From Alphaproteobacteria bacterium (GTDB lineage Bacteria > Pseudomonadota > Alphaproteobacteria > RF32 > CAG-239), in assembly GCA_024408895.1 (NCBI GenBank), contig JAKSUO010000021.1:1-12555 (forward strand): DNA of 12,555 bases. Direction: 5' to 3'. This document shows positions 5,605-12,555 of this stretch, one piece after another. The notes beneath the pieces were generated by a model. It worked only from the letters and a program-made list of their open reading frames with translations. It was not told the DNA's origin and ran no database searches. Numbering within the stretch: the stretch's first letter is position 1; every line of letters starts with the position of its first letter. The translations under genes were made by a program, and so were the position numbers.

Positions 5605-7626
5605 TTAGTTGCTCAAATTATCTTCTTCGTCATAATAAATCATATCTGCTAAATCATCAAATTTTTGAACATCGTTCTTATTATTTATACCATAAACCAT
5701 AATTTTAATACCTCTCATCCGGCGCAAATTTTGTAATGTATATTTATGAATTTGTAAAAATTCCATTGAAACATTTACAAATTCAATATTATTCGTCAAT
5801 ACTAAAGGAGTATTTATGGAACTAGATAAAAAATAGACTAAATGCTTAAAACCATATTTATTTGCTTGTTCAATTTGATTTTCAAACCCAATTTCAGAAA
5901 TAATTCGCTCTTTAATTTTTCCTAATTTTTCATTAATTAGAGCAAAATTACTAACTTTACCTATAATAAGCCACATATCTATGTGTTTCTCAAAAAATTC
6001 CAAAATAGTTTCATAATTTAATGATGGCATATCTATTTCTATATATTTGTATCCTCGTTGAACTGATAGATCAAGTATTTTCTGAAGATCATTACTAGTA
6101 TATTTTTCAATATCACCTAAATGTGCGATCATTTTATTTCGTGGCAAATTGAATGTATCTGTAGCATACACAATATCAGATTTCTCATCATGCAAACCCA
6201 AAAAATCATTATACATTGCAGAATTTTTTAACAATTCATCCTCAAATTTTTGCGCTCCGAGTTTTTCAGTCAAAGTTTTATCACCACTTAAAAGCGAAAC
6301 ACCTAGTCCGAATCTTTTATCAGAAACAATTCCAGCTTTATCAGCGATAGTTGCACTCCAATCCATCATTGAATATGGTTTCTCTATTATTTTAGGTAAG
6401 GATTTTTTTTCCAAAATTACATTATATATCTGCCTTTTTGGATATACTTCAGACATATCTGCGATATCAGAAGCGCTCATCATCAAGTGATCTCCAACAA
6501 TAACAATAATGCTATTATCATAAAAATCTTGTTGTTGAATCCAACGCACGAAATCATAAATAGCCTTTTCAGAACACTTTATTGCATCACGTGAATCAGA
6601 ATATTTAATCTCACATGAAGGTGAAACAAATCCATTCGGAAAATGATTATCAAGTGTTTGAAGAGATATAAAAAAAGGCTGTTTTTTTTGAGCTATATTT
6701 CTTATTTTTAGCCGAGCAAATTCAAACATTTTCTGATCATTAATTCCATATCTTTTAATACCAATATCCTCAACTGTAGCATAATTTTCAACCATCATTT
6801 CATCTCGTCCGTATACTTCATCAAATGAATGTTCGGATATAAATTTATTTGTTCCAACAAATGTAATATCAGCCCCCTTCACAAAAACATTATAGTATCC
6901 CTCTTCTTTTAAGATATCAGGAAGACATTTGATATGTGGCATAAATTGATTGGTCTGAACACCTAACCTATCACGGAAATGCATTCTTAATGGGACACCA
7001 CAGAAAGTAGAAACATTAGAGGCTAAGGTCCAATTAGTGCCATTTATTTGCTCGTACCCCTTAAAATTTAAACCTTCTTTTTTTAATTCAGATAGATTCG
7101 GAATTAAGTTTTCACCCCAATATTTTGCATCAGAAAAATTATCTTCCAATGATTCAGCAAAAATTAAAATAATATTTTTCTTGTTTTTTGGTTCATGGAA
7201 CTGCGGTTCTCTGTAGTACGTTTCATATATATTACTCCACTGTAGCGACAGTCTGATTTGTTTAGCAATGGAAACCTGTTCATCTACGGCAATATCTGAC
7301 ACTTTTATGTTTTGAAAGTTAATATCACAGAAAAATATATAAAAATAAAATGTAATCCACACAATAAATAAAAAAGGCCATTTATATGTACAATAAGTTA
7401 AGAATGTCAACAGCAATAAAACACCGACAAGCAGCCTTGCATAAGGATAAACATCCTCAAGACTTAAATATAAAAAGTGAAATACAATCTGATTGACCGT
7501 TACATTCGGAAAACTCAGCAACAATGCGGCCAGACATATCGGTATGCTGATAAATAAAAATATAGAAATTAACCACGTAACTGAACACAAAAAAACGAAA
7601 AATCTTTTTAAACATAAAAATCCCAT
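5605..7626 (-). CDS. Membrane phosphoglycerol transferase (OpgB/LtaS-type sulfatase fold) with a C-terminal GDPD-like domain
   Basis: 673 residues. Three hydrophobic segments (about 10-38, 63-82, 84-100) anchor the protein in the inner membrane. A periplasmic alkaline-phosphatase/sulfatase-fold domain (about 150-450) has FAESLE with Glu158, GTNWTLAS with the likely nucleophile Thr200, DNHFPNGF with His328, and VGDH with Asp379/His380. Segments such as FCGVPL, CLPDILKEEGYYNVFVKGAD and the SFDEVYG stretch resemble, from memory, OpgB/MdoB, which moves phosphoglycerol from phosphatidylglycerol to periplasmic glucans. The acceptor here is unknown. Residues 498-668 resemble glycerophosphodiester phosphodiesterases: MIAHLGD with His502, then GYKYIEID with Glu530 and Asp532, LIIGK, and a KIMVYGINN strand near the end; the usual second catalytic His region is absent. 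The ATG has GAGGA upstream. The gene looks more AT-rich than its neighbours. It starts 48 bases after the DHH gene. Confidence 0.82.
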   Translation of the reverse strand: MGFLCLKRFFVFLCSVTWLISIFLFISIPICLAALLLSFPNVTVNQIVFHFLYLSLEDVYPYARLLVGVLLLLTFLTYCTYKWPFLFIVWITFYFYIFFCDINFQNIKVSDIAVDEQVSIAKQIRLSLQWSNIYETYYREPQFHEPKNKKNIILIFAESLEDNFSDAKYWGENLIPNLSELKKEGLNFKGYEQINGTNWTLASNVSTFCGVPLRMHFRDRLGVQTNQFMPHIKCLPDILKEEGYYNVFVKGADITFVGTNKFISEHSFDEVYGRDEMMVENYATVEDIGIKRYGINDQKMFEFARLKIRNIAQKKQPFFISLQTLDNHFPNGFVSPSCEIKYSDSRDAIKCSEKAIYDFVRWIQQQDFYDNSIIVIVGDHLMMSASDIADMSEVYPKRQIYNVILEKKSLPKIIEKPYSMMDWSATIADKAGIVSDKRFGLGVSLLSGDKTLTEKLGAQKFEDELLKNSAMYNDFLGLHDEKSDIVYATDTFNLPRNKMIAHLGDIEKYTSNDLQKILDLSVQRGYKYIEIDMPSLNYETILEFFEKHIDMWLIIGKVSNFALINEKLGKIKERIISEIGFENQIEQANKYGFKHLVYFLSSSINTPLVLTNNIEFVNVSMEFLQIHKYTLQNLRRMRGIKIMVYGINNKNDVQKFDDLADMIYYDEEDNLSN

Positions 7627-7674
7627 ATTTCATTCCTCAACCAAGACATATGCAAATATTCTGACTTATCTAAC

Positions 7675-8553
7675 TTACCTTTCCGGTTTAACCCACGGAT
7701 GGCCGTTTTGCAAAAATTCCGGAAGCTCAGCTAAAGCCGAAGCACCTGCTGCCTTAGCGTGTCCGCCACCGCCGAATTCTGCTGCAATTTTAGAAACATC
7801 TATATCGTTGCGTGCCGTATAAAATGCCAAATTCCAACGATTTTTCTTATTCATGAAAAAGTGTACCATAAAATGAAAGTCTTTGATATTATCTATTGTG
7901 TCAAAAAATTCGGACTGTCCTTGAACCATATTGGAGCAAATGCAACGCATTCCTTTATATTCGCTTTCAAAAGCCAAACCACGCACCAAGCGATAATTGC
8001 GATGACGCACCCATGATAAAATGGAATTACCCTCCTCCACTAAAGCCTTAATATCAAGTTCATTATTTATTAACTGAGTCCATATTTTATCGGTTGGTCT
8101 GTTAACACCGCATGATTGCATGGCATATTCAAAAGGACGCACACGGCGATCGCGCAAATCATATATATCATTTAACCCCAAAAGGCGCAAACCTTCCGGC
8201 AATGGTTTGTCCGAATAAAAATATTCCCAAGTTAAAACCAATACTGCCGTTCCGACTCTCCTAATACCTTTAATTTCCTCGTATGCACCGGTCTTCATCA
8301 AATCTTCGTACTCATTAATCACCGACACATGATGATCAATCCACGTTAAATCAACCTTTTTATTCAAATCCAACATATATTTGACCGGCAAAGCAATATC
8401 GCAAATCACTATTTTATCATGCTTTTCAATTTCTTCGTACGGAATTTCCATATCGTGATTAAGCCCCATCAGTTCCGTTTCCGGAAATTTTGATTTTACA
8501 ATTGCTGCTGAGCCTTTTCCGTCATGATCAGCTATATGATAAATACAAAGCAT
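7675..8553 (-). CDS. DHH/DHHA1 family phosphoesterase
   Basis: A cytosolic metal-dependent phosphoesterase of 292 residues. Family members degrade short oligonucleotides or cyclic dinucleotide products, but this one cannot be assigned a substrate from sequence. The N-terminal DHH domain shows IADHDGKGSAA (Asp9, His10, Asp11), CDIALP with Asp52, and the name-giving WIDHHVS with Asp73-His74-His75. The C-terminal DHHA1 domain ends in AAEFGGGGHAKAAGA with the substrate-binding glycines at 261-264 and His265. Both domains look complete. The ATG at 8553 follows AAGGAG with about 8 bases spacing and lies 12 bases after the original stop of the PhnP-like gene, so it is probably co-transcribed with tatD and the genes upstream. 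It ends in TAA. Confidence 0.88.
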   Translation of the reverse strand: MLCIYHIADHDGKGSAAIVKSKFPETELMGLNHDMEIPYEEIEKHDKIVICDIALPVKYMLDLNKKVDLTWIDHHVSVINEYEDLMKTGAYEEIKGIRRVGTAVLVLTWEYFYSDKPLPEGLRLLGLNDIYDLRDRRVRPFEYAMQSCGVNRPTDKIWTQLINNELDIKALVEEGNSILSWVRHRNYRLVRGLAFESEYKGMRCICSNMVQGQSEFFDTIDNIKDFHFMVHFFMNKKNRWNLAFYTARNDIDVSKIAAEFGGGGHAKAAGASALAELPEFLQNGHPWVKPER

Positions 8554-8565
8554 ATTCTGTTCTCC

Positions 8566-9415
8566 TTACAACTCTATTTCCAATCCGTCATATGCCGGAG
8601 CCATATTTTCGGGCGTTAAACGCATAACTTCATCATAATCGCATTCCGGCCCCAAATGAGTAAAATACACTTTATTAGGGTGAATTTTTTCAATATAATC
8701 CATATCGCATCCCGCCTTTCCACAAAATTATACCATGAATAGTCAAAAAACCGGCATGATACATAGTAGTCTCAATATTCGTCAAGGGAATTATCAAAAC
8801 ATTCACATCAATTTTTTGCAAATATTCCAATGTTTGCGGTGGAATTATTTTGTAATCTGGTATTAAAACAAACATCCCGTCATTAAAAACATAACCGGTT
8901 GTTGGCACGGAATGCCCTATAAATGGCAGTGGGGTAATTTTGATATTCTTAATACAAAACGATTTAAAAAATTCAACAACATTAGCCACCAAATGTGGAC
9001 GTTTTGTCGCTTCCTTAGCCGGAATATCGGCAAACACATAACCAAAACGCTGGCGCAATTCCTCCATATGACTTTGTGCTGCATATATATTCAAAATGCT
9101 TTTGTTTATGCAATCCTCGTCACCAGACAATTCCAAGTGATAAGTTAGTGCTCTCAAATCATCAATTCCCATAATATGATCGGCATGCGCATGCGTATAT
9201 AGCACACTATCAACTTGACGAATATCATTATCAATCAACTGATTACGAATATCGACTGAAGTATCAATTAAAATTTTTGTACCGCCAAAATCAACATAAA
9301 CACCGGCACGCCCGCGCCGATTTTTCGGATTCTGCGGATTACATTTTCCCCATCCGTATGCAATAATTGGCGTCCCCGGTGCAGCACCACTGCCCAAAAC
9401 AATGATTCTATTCAT
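8566..9415 (-). pseudogene. PhnP-like metallo-beta-lactamase-fold hydrolase, frameshifted near its 3' end
   Basis: A metallo-hydrolase of the COG1235/PhnP group; relatives cleave cyclic phosphodiesters, but the substrate here is unknown. The ATG at 9415 starts NRIIVLGSGAAPGTP, followed by WGKCNPQNPKNRRGRAG and the metal motif YTHAHADH (residues 73-80, HxHxDH). A later metal-binding region is around FIGHSVPTTGYVF and LIPDY. The frame then runs out of family-like sequence at about base 8735 and stops at TGA (8690-8692). The expected ending, with DYIEKIHPNK, VYFTHLGPE and the terminal YDGLEIEL, is present in the +1 frame from about 8719 down to TAA at 8566. Removing 13 bases (8720-8732) would rejoin the frames as HGKAGCDMDYIEKI. 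The gene overlaps tatD by 8 bases. The in-frame start at 9433 would lie inside tatD and is less likely. Assembly error remains possible. Confidence 0.85.
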
Positions 9416-10190
9416 CTTTCTTAACCTTATCAAATAAGCTCAAAAAATTGTTTGTTGTCAGTTGAGCAATTTCTTCAACATTCATATTTTTGATTTGAGC
9501 CAAAACTTCTGCCGTATGAATTACAAAAGCCGGTTCGTTACGTTCTCCGCGGTGTGGCACAGGTGCCAAATAAGGTGAATCTGTTTCAATTAACAACCGT
9601 TCATTTGGCACATCGGCAAAAATTTGCCGTAACTCATCACTTTTTTTAAATGTAATAATACCGGAGGCCGATATGTAAAATCCGATATCAAGTGCTGCTT
9701 TACACAATTCTGCCGATGATGAAAAGCAATGCAATTCTCCTTTAAAAGGCTTAACCCGATAAGACTCCGTTAAAATTTTCATCATATCTTCATCAGATGA
9801 ACGATTATGAATAATCAACGGCAATCCGCTTTCCTGAGCCGCGGTGATATGCACTTTTAAAACGCGTAATTGATATTCTTTAATATCGGCATTATAATAA
9901 TAATCCAACCCGCATTCTCCCACTCCGATAACATAAGGATTATCGGCATATTTCAATAAATCCTCAGCTTTCAAATCGGGATATCTGTCGGCATATTCGG
10001 GATGCACCCCAACGGAAGTGTAAATATTTTTATGCCGCTCGCAAAAGGCCAAAAGTGACGGCATTTCTTTAATATCATCACATATATCGGCAACGTATAA
10101 AATATTGTTCTCGCGCATACGTTGCAACACATCATCACGATCGGCATTAAAATCTTGTGCGTGAATATGGCAGTGACTATCCGTAAACAT
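9408..10190 (-). CDS. tatD: TatD family metal-dependent hydrolase (DNase)
   Basis: A TIM-barrel enzyme of the TatD family, whose members act as metal-dependent 3'-5' exonucleases on DNA; a repair or quality-control role is known for E. coli TatD. The 260 residues are full length. Metal and catalytic positions are visible: TDSHCHIH (His6, His8), GVGECGLDYYY with Glu92, PLIIHNRSSDEDM with His128, GELHCFSSSAE with His154, and LLIETDSPYLAP with Asp204, followed by PVPHRGERNEP. The ATG directly follows the holB stop codon with no gap, and the TAG stop overlaps the start of the PhnP-like gene. In many alphaproteobacteria metG lies between holB and tatD; here it does not. The TAG ends the protein at the expected length, so it is a genuine stop. 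Confidence 0.93.
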   Translation of the reverse strand: MFTDSHCHIHAQDFNADRDDVLQRMRENNILYVADICDDIKEMPSLLAFCERHKNIYTSVGVHPEYADRYPDLKAEDLLKYADNPYVIGVGECGLDYYYNADIKEYQLRVLKVHITAAQESGLPLIIHNRSSDEDMMKILTESYRVKPFKGELHCFSSSAELCKAALDIGFYISASGIITFKKSDELRQIFADVPNERLLIETDSPYLAPVPHRGERNEPAFVIHTAEVLAQIKNMNVEEIAQLTTNNFLSLFDKVKKDE

Positions 10191-11243
10191 CTATAATGCC
10201 TTACTAATATCCGTTAATAACTTAATCAGCATCATCCGCTTATCCATATTAACGTTCACGCAATCTGCAAACATTTGCCGCGCTTTATTCCAACAAGCAT
10301 AAATTTCTTCCTTATTTTCACAAGAAGGCATATTCTCTTTTAAAAATTTTATAATAAGCTCTTGCATAATTCCGAATTTTTCAGCATTTGCGGCAACCTC
10401 TGTGCAAAACGTCATCATTTTACTGACAGATAATTGTTTTTTTGCATACAGAATCGCACACAAATCATCATATAGACCAACAGCGTCATTATCGGCATAT
10501 AAAATTGCTTTACCGATACTGCCACCATTCATCTCTGCCAATGCGGCAATCATTTTTTCATTCAGCCCCGAACGATAACGGCGCAATAAACTGGCAACCT
10601 CCGACGGTTGTAACGTATGGAGCGGCAATTTGGCACAACGGGAACGAATTGTTGGTAACAATAAACTCGGATTATGACTGATAAGCAACAGCACCGTTTT
10701 TGCCGGCGGTTCTTCCAAAATTTTTAACAAAGCATTTGCCGCGTTACGATTCATTTCATCTGCGCTATCTACAATCACAACGCGCCACCCGTCATTAAAC
10801 GAGGTTTTTGTTAAAAAGCTGCTGACTTTACGCACATCATCAACACGAATAAACGCCGATTTTTTCAGTGATGAAAGTTCATTATCATCCAATATTTCAC
10901 CTTTTTTAATCGCACTGATGATTTTCTTTTTATCTGTTTCGGTATAATCACGTTCCAACACCATTAAATCCGGGTGTGAACCGCTTGCCACCTGTTGAAA
11001 TATATTGGAATCTTCCGGCACATTCATCGTCAAATATTTTTGCTTGTCATTATCGTCCGCCCACAGCAAAAAACGAGCAATTCTATACGCCAGAGTTGCT
11101 TTACCTATGCCTTGCGGTCCGCTTAAAATCCACGCATGATGCAATGCACCGGACTGCCACGCCCGTAAAAAAATATTCTGCGCTTCATCTTGTCCAAGCA
11201 AAAAACTGTTTTTTTGCGGCAATATATTTGTTGTTTCTTCCAT
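10191..11243 (-). CDS. holB: DNA polymerase III delta-prime subunit HolB
   Basis: A clamp-loader subunit (AAA+ fold) that helps load the sliding clamp onto primed DNA. The 350-residue product has GQDEAQNIFLRAW near the start, the Walker-A-like SGPQGIGKATLA with Lys48, the Walker B-like VVIVDSADEMNRNAANALLK, the LEEPP segment, and the IRSRC motif that supplies the arginine finger. The zinc module of E. coli delta prime is not recognisable: its cysteines are absent after ARFLLWADD, as I recall for alphaproteobacterial homologues. I prefer the ATG at 11243 over the GTG one codon earlier because it gives a TGATG overlap (one base) with tmk and so translational coupling. The stop is TAG, immediately followed by the tatD ATG. 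Confidence 0.92.
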   Translation of the reverse strand: MEETTNILPQKNSFLLGQDEAQNIFLRAWQSGALHHAWILSGPQGIGKATLAYRIARFLLWADDNDKQKYLTMNVPEDSNIFQQVASGSHPDLMVLERDYTETDKKKIISAIKKGEILDDNELSSLKKSAFIRVDDVRKVSSFLTKTSFNDGWRVVIVDSADEMNRNAANALLKILEEPPAKTVLLLISHNPSLLLPTIRSRCAKLPLHTLQPSEVASLLRRYRSGLNEKMIAALAEMNGGSIGKAILYADNDAVGLYDDLCAILYAKKQLSVSKMMTFCTEVAANAEKFGIMQELIIKFLKENMPSCENKEEIYACWNKARQMFADCVNVNMDKRMMLIKLLTDISKAL

Positions 11244-11887
11244 CACACGCCTAATCTGCTTTGCACAACCTCTACAATTTCACGATGCAGTGTTTCAATA
11301 TCTTTATCCGCATTCAGCACCACACAACGTTTCGGTTCGCGTTTAGCAATATCCAAGAAACCCTGTCTCAAATTCTGATGAAATTCCAACTGTCTGCTTT
11401 CAAAACGCAATTCTTTGACTTTCATTTCTTGCGCCTTTGCAAAAGAGCGTTGCATACCGACTTTAGGATCTATATCCAAAATTATTGTTAAATCAGGCTT
11501 AAAATCACCGGCAACAATTTTATACATATTTTCCAGTGTTTCATAATCCACACGCTTATTATAACCGTAATATTGGTATGCTTCGGTAGAATCGGCAAAT
11601 CTGTCGCTGATAACCCATTTTCCTTCCTGCATAGACGGCCATACCAATTTAGTCAAGTGATTTCGGCGATCGGCATAATACAGCAAGCACTCGGTTATGG
11701 CATCAAACTTATCCTTATCACCGGTAACCAAAAGCTCACGCAAAACTTTTCCTTCCGGCGTACCGCCCGGTTCTTTGGTGGTTAAAACATCAATTCCTTT
11801 AGTTTGCAGATAAGAGGCCAACAATTTAACCTGTGTAGATTTACCGCTACCCTCTCCGCCTTCAATTGTAATGAACTTTCCGTTCAT
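11243..11887 (-). CDS. tmk: Thymidylate kinase
   Basis: Phosphorylates dTMP to dTDP with ATP, an essential step in making dTTP. The 214 residues carry the P-loop IEGGEGSGKSTQ (Lys16), the TKEPGGTPEG segment that contacts the substrate, YYADRRNHL, and the SDRF motif (Asp95, Arg96) followed by STEAYQYYGYN. The LID segment before RFESRQLEFH holds several lysines and an arginine. The ATG at 11887 lies one base after the dacA stop; GGAG about 10 bases upstream sits inside the dacA tail. The TGA stop shares a base with the holB ATG. The placement between dacA and holB fits the alphaproteobacterial arrangement. Confidence 0.96.
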   Translation of the reverse strand: MNGKFITIEGGEGSGKSTQVKLLASYLQTKGIDVLTTKEPGGTPEGKVLRELLVTGDKDKFDAITECLLYYADRRNHLTKLVWPSMQEGKWVISDRFADSTEAYQYYGYNKRVDYETLENMYKIVAGDFKPDLTIILDIDPKVGMQRSFAKAQEMKVKELRFESRQLEFHQNLRQGFLDIAKREPKRCVVLNADKDIETLHREIVEVVQSRLGV

Positions 11888-11888
11888 A

Positions 11889-12555
11889 CTATTTTGCTCC
11901 GAAAATAAAGTATTTTACATTTGCGCCAAAACGTCCCAACAGGCCTACTTTTTCCACATCTTTTGCCGCCACTAACGGAACAGTCAGCGTATTTTTATCG
12001 TCAATGCTGATTTTTAATTCTCCGACTTTCTGTCCGGCTTTAATCGGTGCTTTTACCGGCTCGTCAAATTCGGCAGAGGTTTTAACATTATCAATTTGGC
12101 TTAAATGAATTGTTTTCAAAACGTCTTCGGCAACAGTCAAATCAACATCTTTTTGCTGTCCATACCAAACTTTAGCTTTTGCGATAACCTGATTTTTAGA
12201 GAACATTTTGAAATTATCAAATTCTCTGAACCCCCAACTCATCAATCTGTCTGCTTCTTCCGAACGTTCTTTGTTGCTGTTCATTCCGCTCATAACACCG
12301 ATTAACCGTCTGTTCCCTTTCACGGCCGAAGCTGCCAAACAAAAACCGGCTTCTTCCGTGTGTCCGGTTTTTAAGCCATCTGCACCTTTCATAGAATACA
12401 ACAAAGGATTGCGATTTCCTTGCTTAATATTGTTATAAGTAAACTCTTTTTCGCTAAAATAGTGATATAAATTTGGAAATTCCTTAATAATTTCACGCGA
12501 AAGAATTGCCAAATCTTCCATAGACATCTTCTGACCCGGATGCGGCAAACCGGTT
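11889..12555 (-). CDS. dacA: D-alanyl-D-alanine carboxypeptidase DacA/PBP5 type (5' part outside window)
   Basis: A periplasmic penicillin-binding protein that removes the terminal D-Ala from peptidoglycan stem peptides. Only the C-terminal part is present, about 222 codons. The frame is open to the window edge and begins TGLPHPGQKMSMEDLAIL, typical of the middle of the family. The third active-site motif, Lys-Thr-Gly in DGLKTGHTEEAGFCLAAS, is encoded at 12363-12371; the SxxK and SxN motifs must lie beyond the edge. From about VIAKAKVWYGQQKDVDL onward it matches the PBP5-type C-terminal beta domain, including AGQKVGELKI and VPLVAAKDVE. The ending, after GLLGRFGANV, lacks an obvious long amphipathic anchor, though KYFIFGAK is hydrophobic in part. 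The stop is TAG, with a one-base gap to tmk. Confidence 0.92.
   Translation of the reverse strand, partial: TGLPHPGQKMSMEDLAILSREIIKEFPNLYHYFSEKEFTYNNIKQGNRNPLLYSMKGADGLKTGHTEEAGFCLAASAVKGNRRLIGVMSGMNSNKERSEEADRLMSWGFREFDNFKMFSKNQVIAKAKVWYGQQKDVDLTVAEDVLKTIHLSQIDNVKTSAEFDEPVKAPIKAGQKVGELKISIDDKNTLTVPLVAAKDVEKVGLLGRFGANVKYFIFGAK

Noticed and set aside
5605..7626. Annotation as an arylsulfatase or a true lipoteichoic acid synthase
   Set aside because: No sulfatase Cys/Ser-x-Pro-x-Arg maturation motif is present; the Thr200 nucleophile region and the CLPDILKEEGY segment point to OpgB-type transferases, and lipoteichoic acid is not expected in a Gram-negative host.
8723..8752. TTGACT and TATAAT within the inserted segment as a new promoter for the DHH gene
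   Set aside because: On the minus strand the two hexamers are only 8 bases apart, too close for a sigma-70 promoter.
9416..9433. Six-residue longer start for the PhnP-like gene
   Set aside because: Family members begin right at the glycine-rich IIVLGSG strand, and the ATG at 9415 gives a tidy 8-base overlap with tatD.

Overview
The window looks like chromosomal DNA of an AT-rich alphaproteobacterium, possibly one of the uncultured, gut-associated lineages. This is inferred from the cluster dacA-tmk-holB-tatD-PhnP-like metallo-hydrolase, an arrangement familiar from alphaproteobacteria, from a delta-prime subunit without zinc-binding cysteines, and from an Aas-type acyl-ACP synthetase. No rRNA, tRNA, CRISPR array, insertion sequence or phage gene was seen, and no stretch above 300 bases lacks a gene.

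Left block, plus strand (1-3266): the 3' part of aas (phospholipid repair by acyl-ACP ligation), then ssb (single-stranded DNA-binding protein), then mnmA (2-thiolation of tRNA U34). A promoter-like sequence lies before ssb. A hairpin followed by a T-rich tract separates ssb from mnmA. The mnmA reading frame is cut at codon 238 by an in-frame TAG, and the remaining third of the protein continues in the same frame.

Right block, minus strand (12555 down to 3279), in transcription order: dacA (partial, D,D-carboxypeptidase), tmk (dTMP kinase), holB (clamp-loader delta prime), tatD (metal-dependent nuclease), a PhnP-like metallo-beta-lactamase-fold gene broken by a frameshift near its 3' end, a DHH/DHHA1 phosphoesterase, a membrane-anchored OpgB-like phosphoglycerol transferase with an extra C-terminal GDPD-like domain, an unrecognised 24-codon ORF, a 60-residue DUF1737-like protein, nagA and nagB. 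From dacA to the DHH gene, spacing is very tight (overlaps, abutting codons or about 12 bases), which suggests one long operon. The transferase, DUF1737-like gene and nagAB have looser spacing (48-124 bases) and may be partly independent. nagA and nagB overlap by 10 bases and together turn GlcNAc-6-phosphate into fructose-6-phosphate. The blocks converge, with 12 bases between the mnmA and nagB stop codons.

The most notable points are the two broken conserved genes (mnmA by a nonsense codon, the PhnP-like gene by a small insertion) and the phosphoglycerol transferase with a GDPD-like tail that keeps the H/E-x-D signature but lacks the usual second-histidine segment. TAG is the ordinary stop of dacA, holB and tatD here, so general reassignment of TAG is unlikely. 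I did not find a clearly new multi-gene system.
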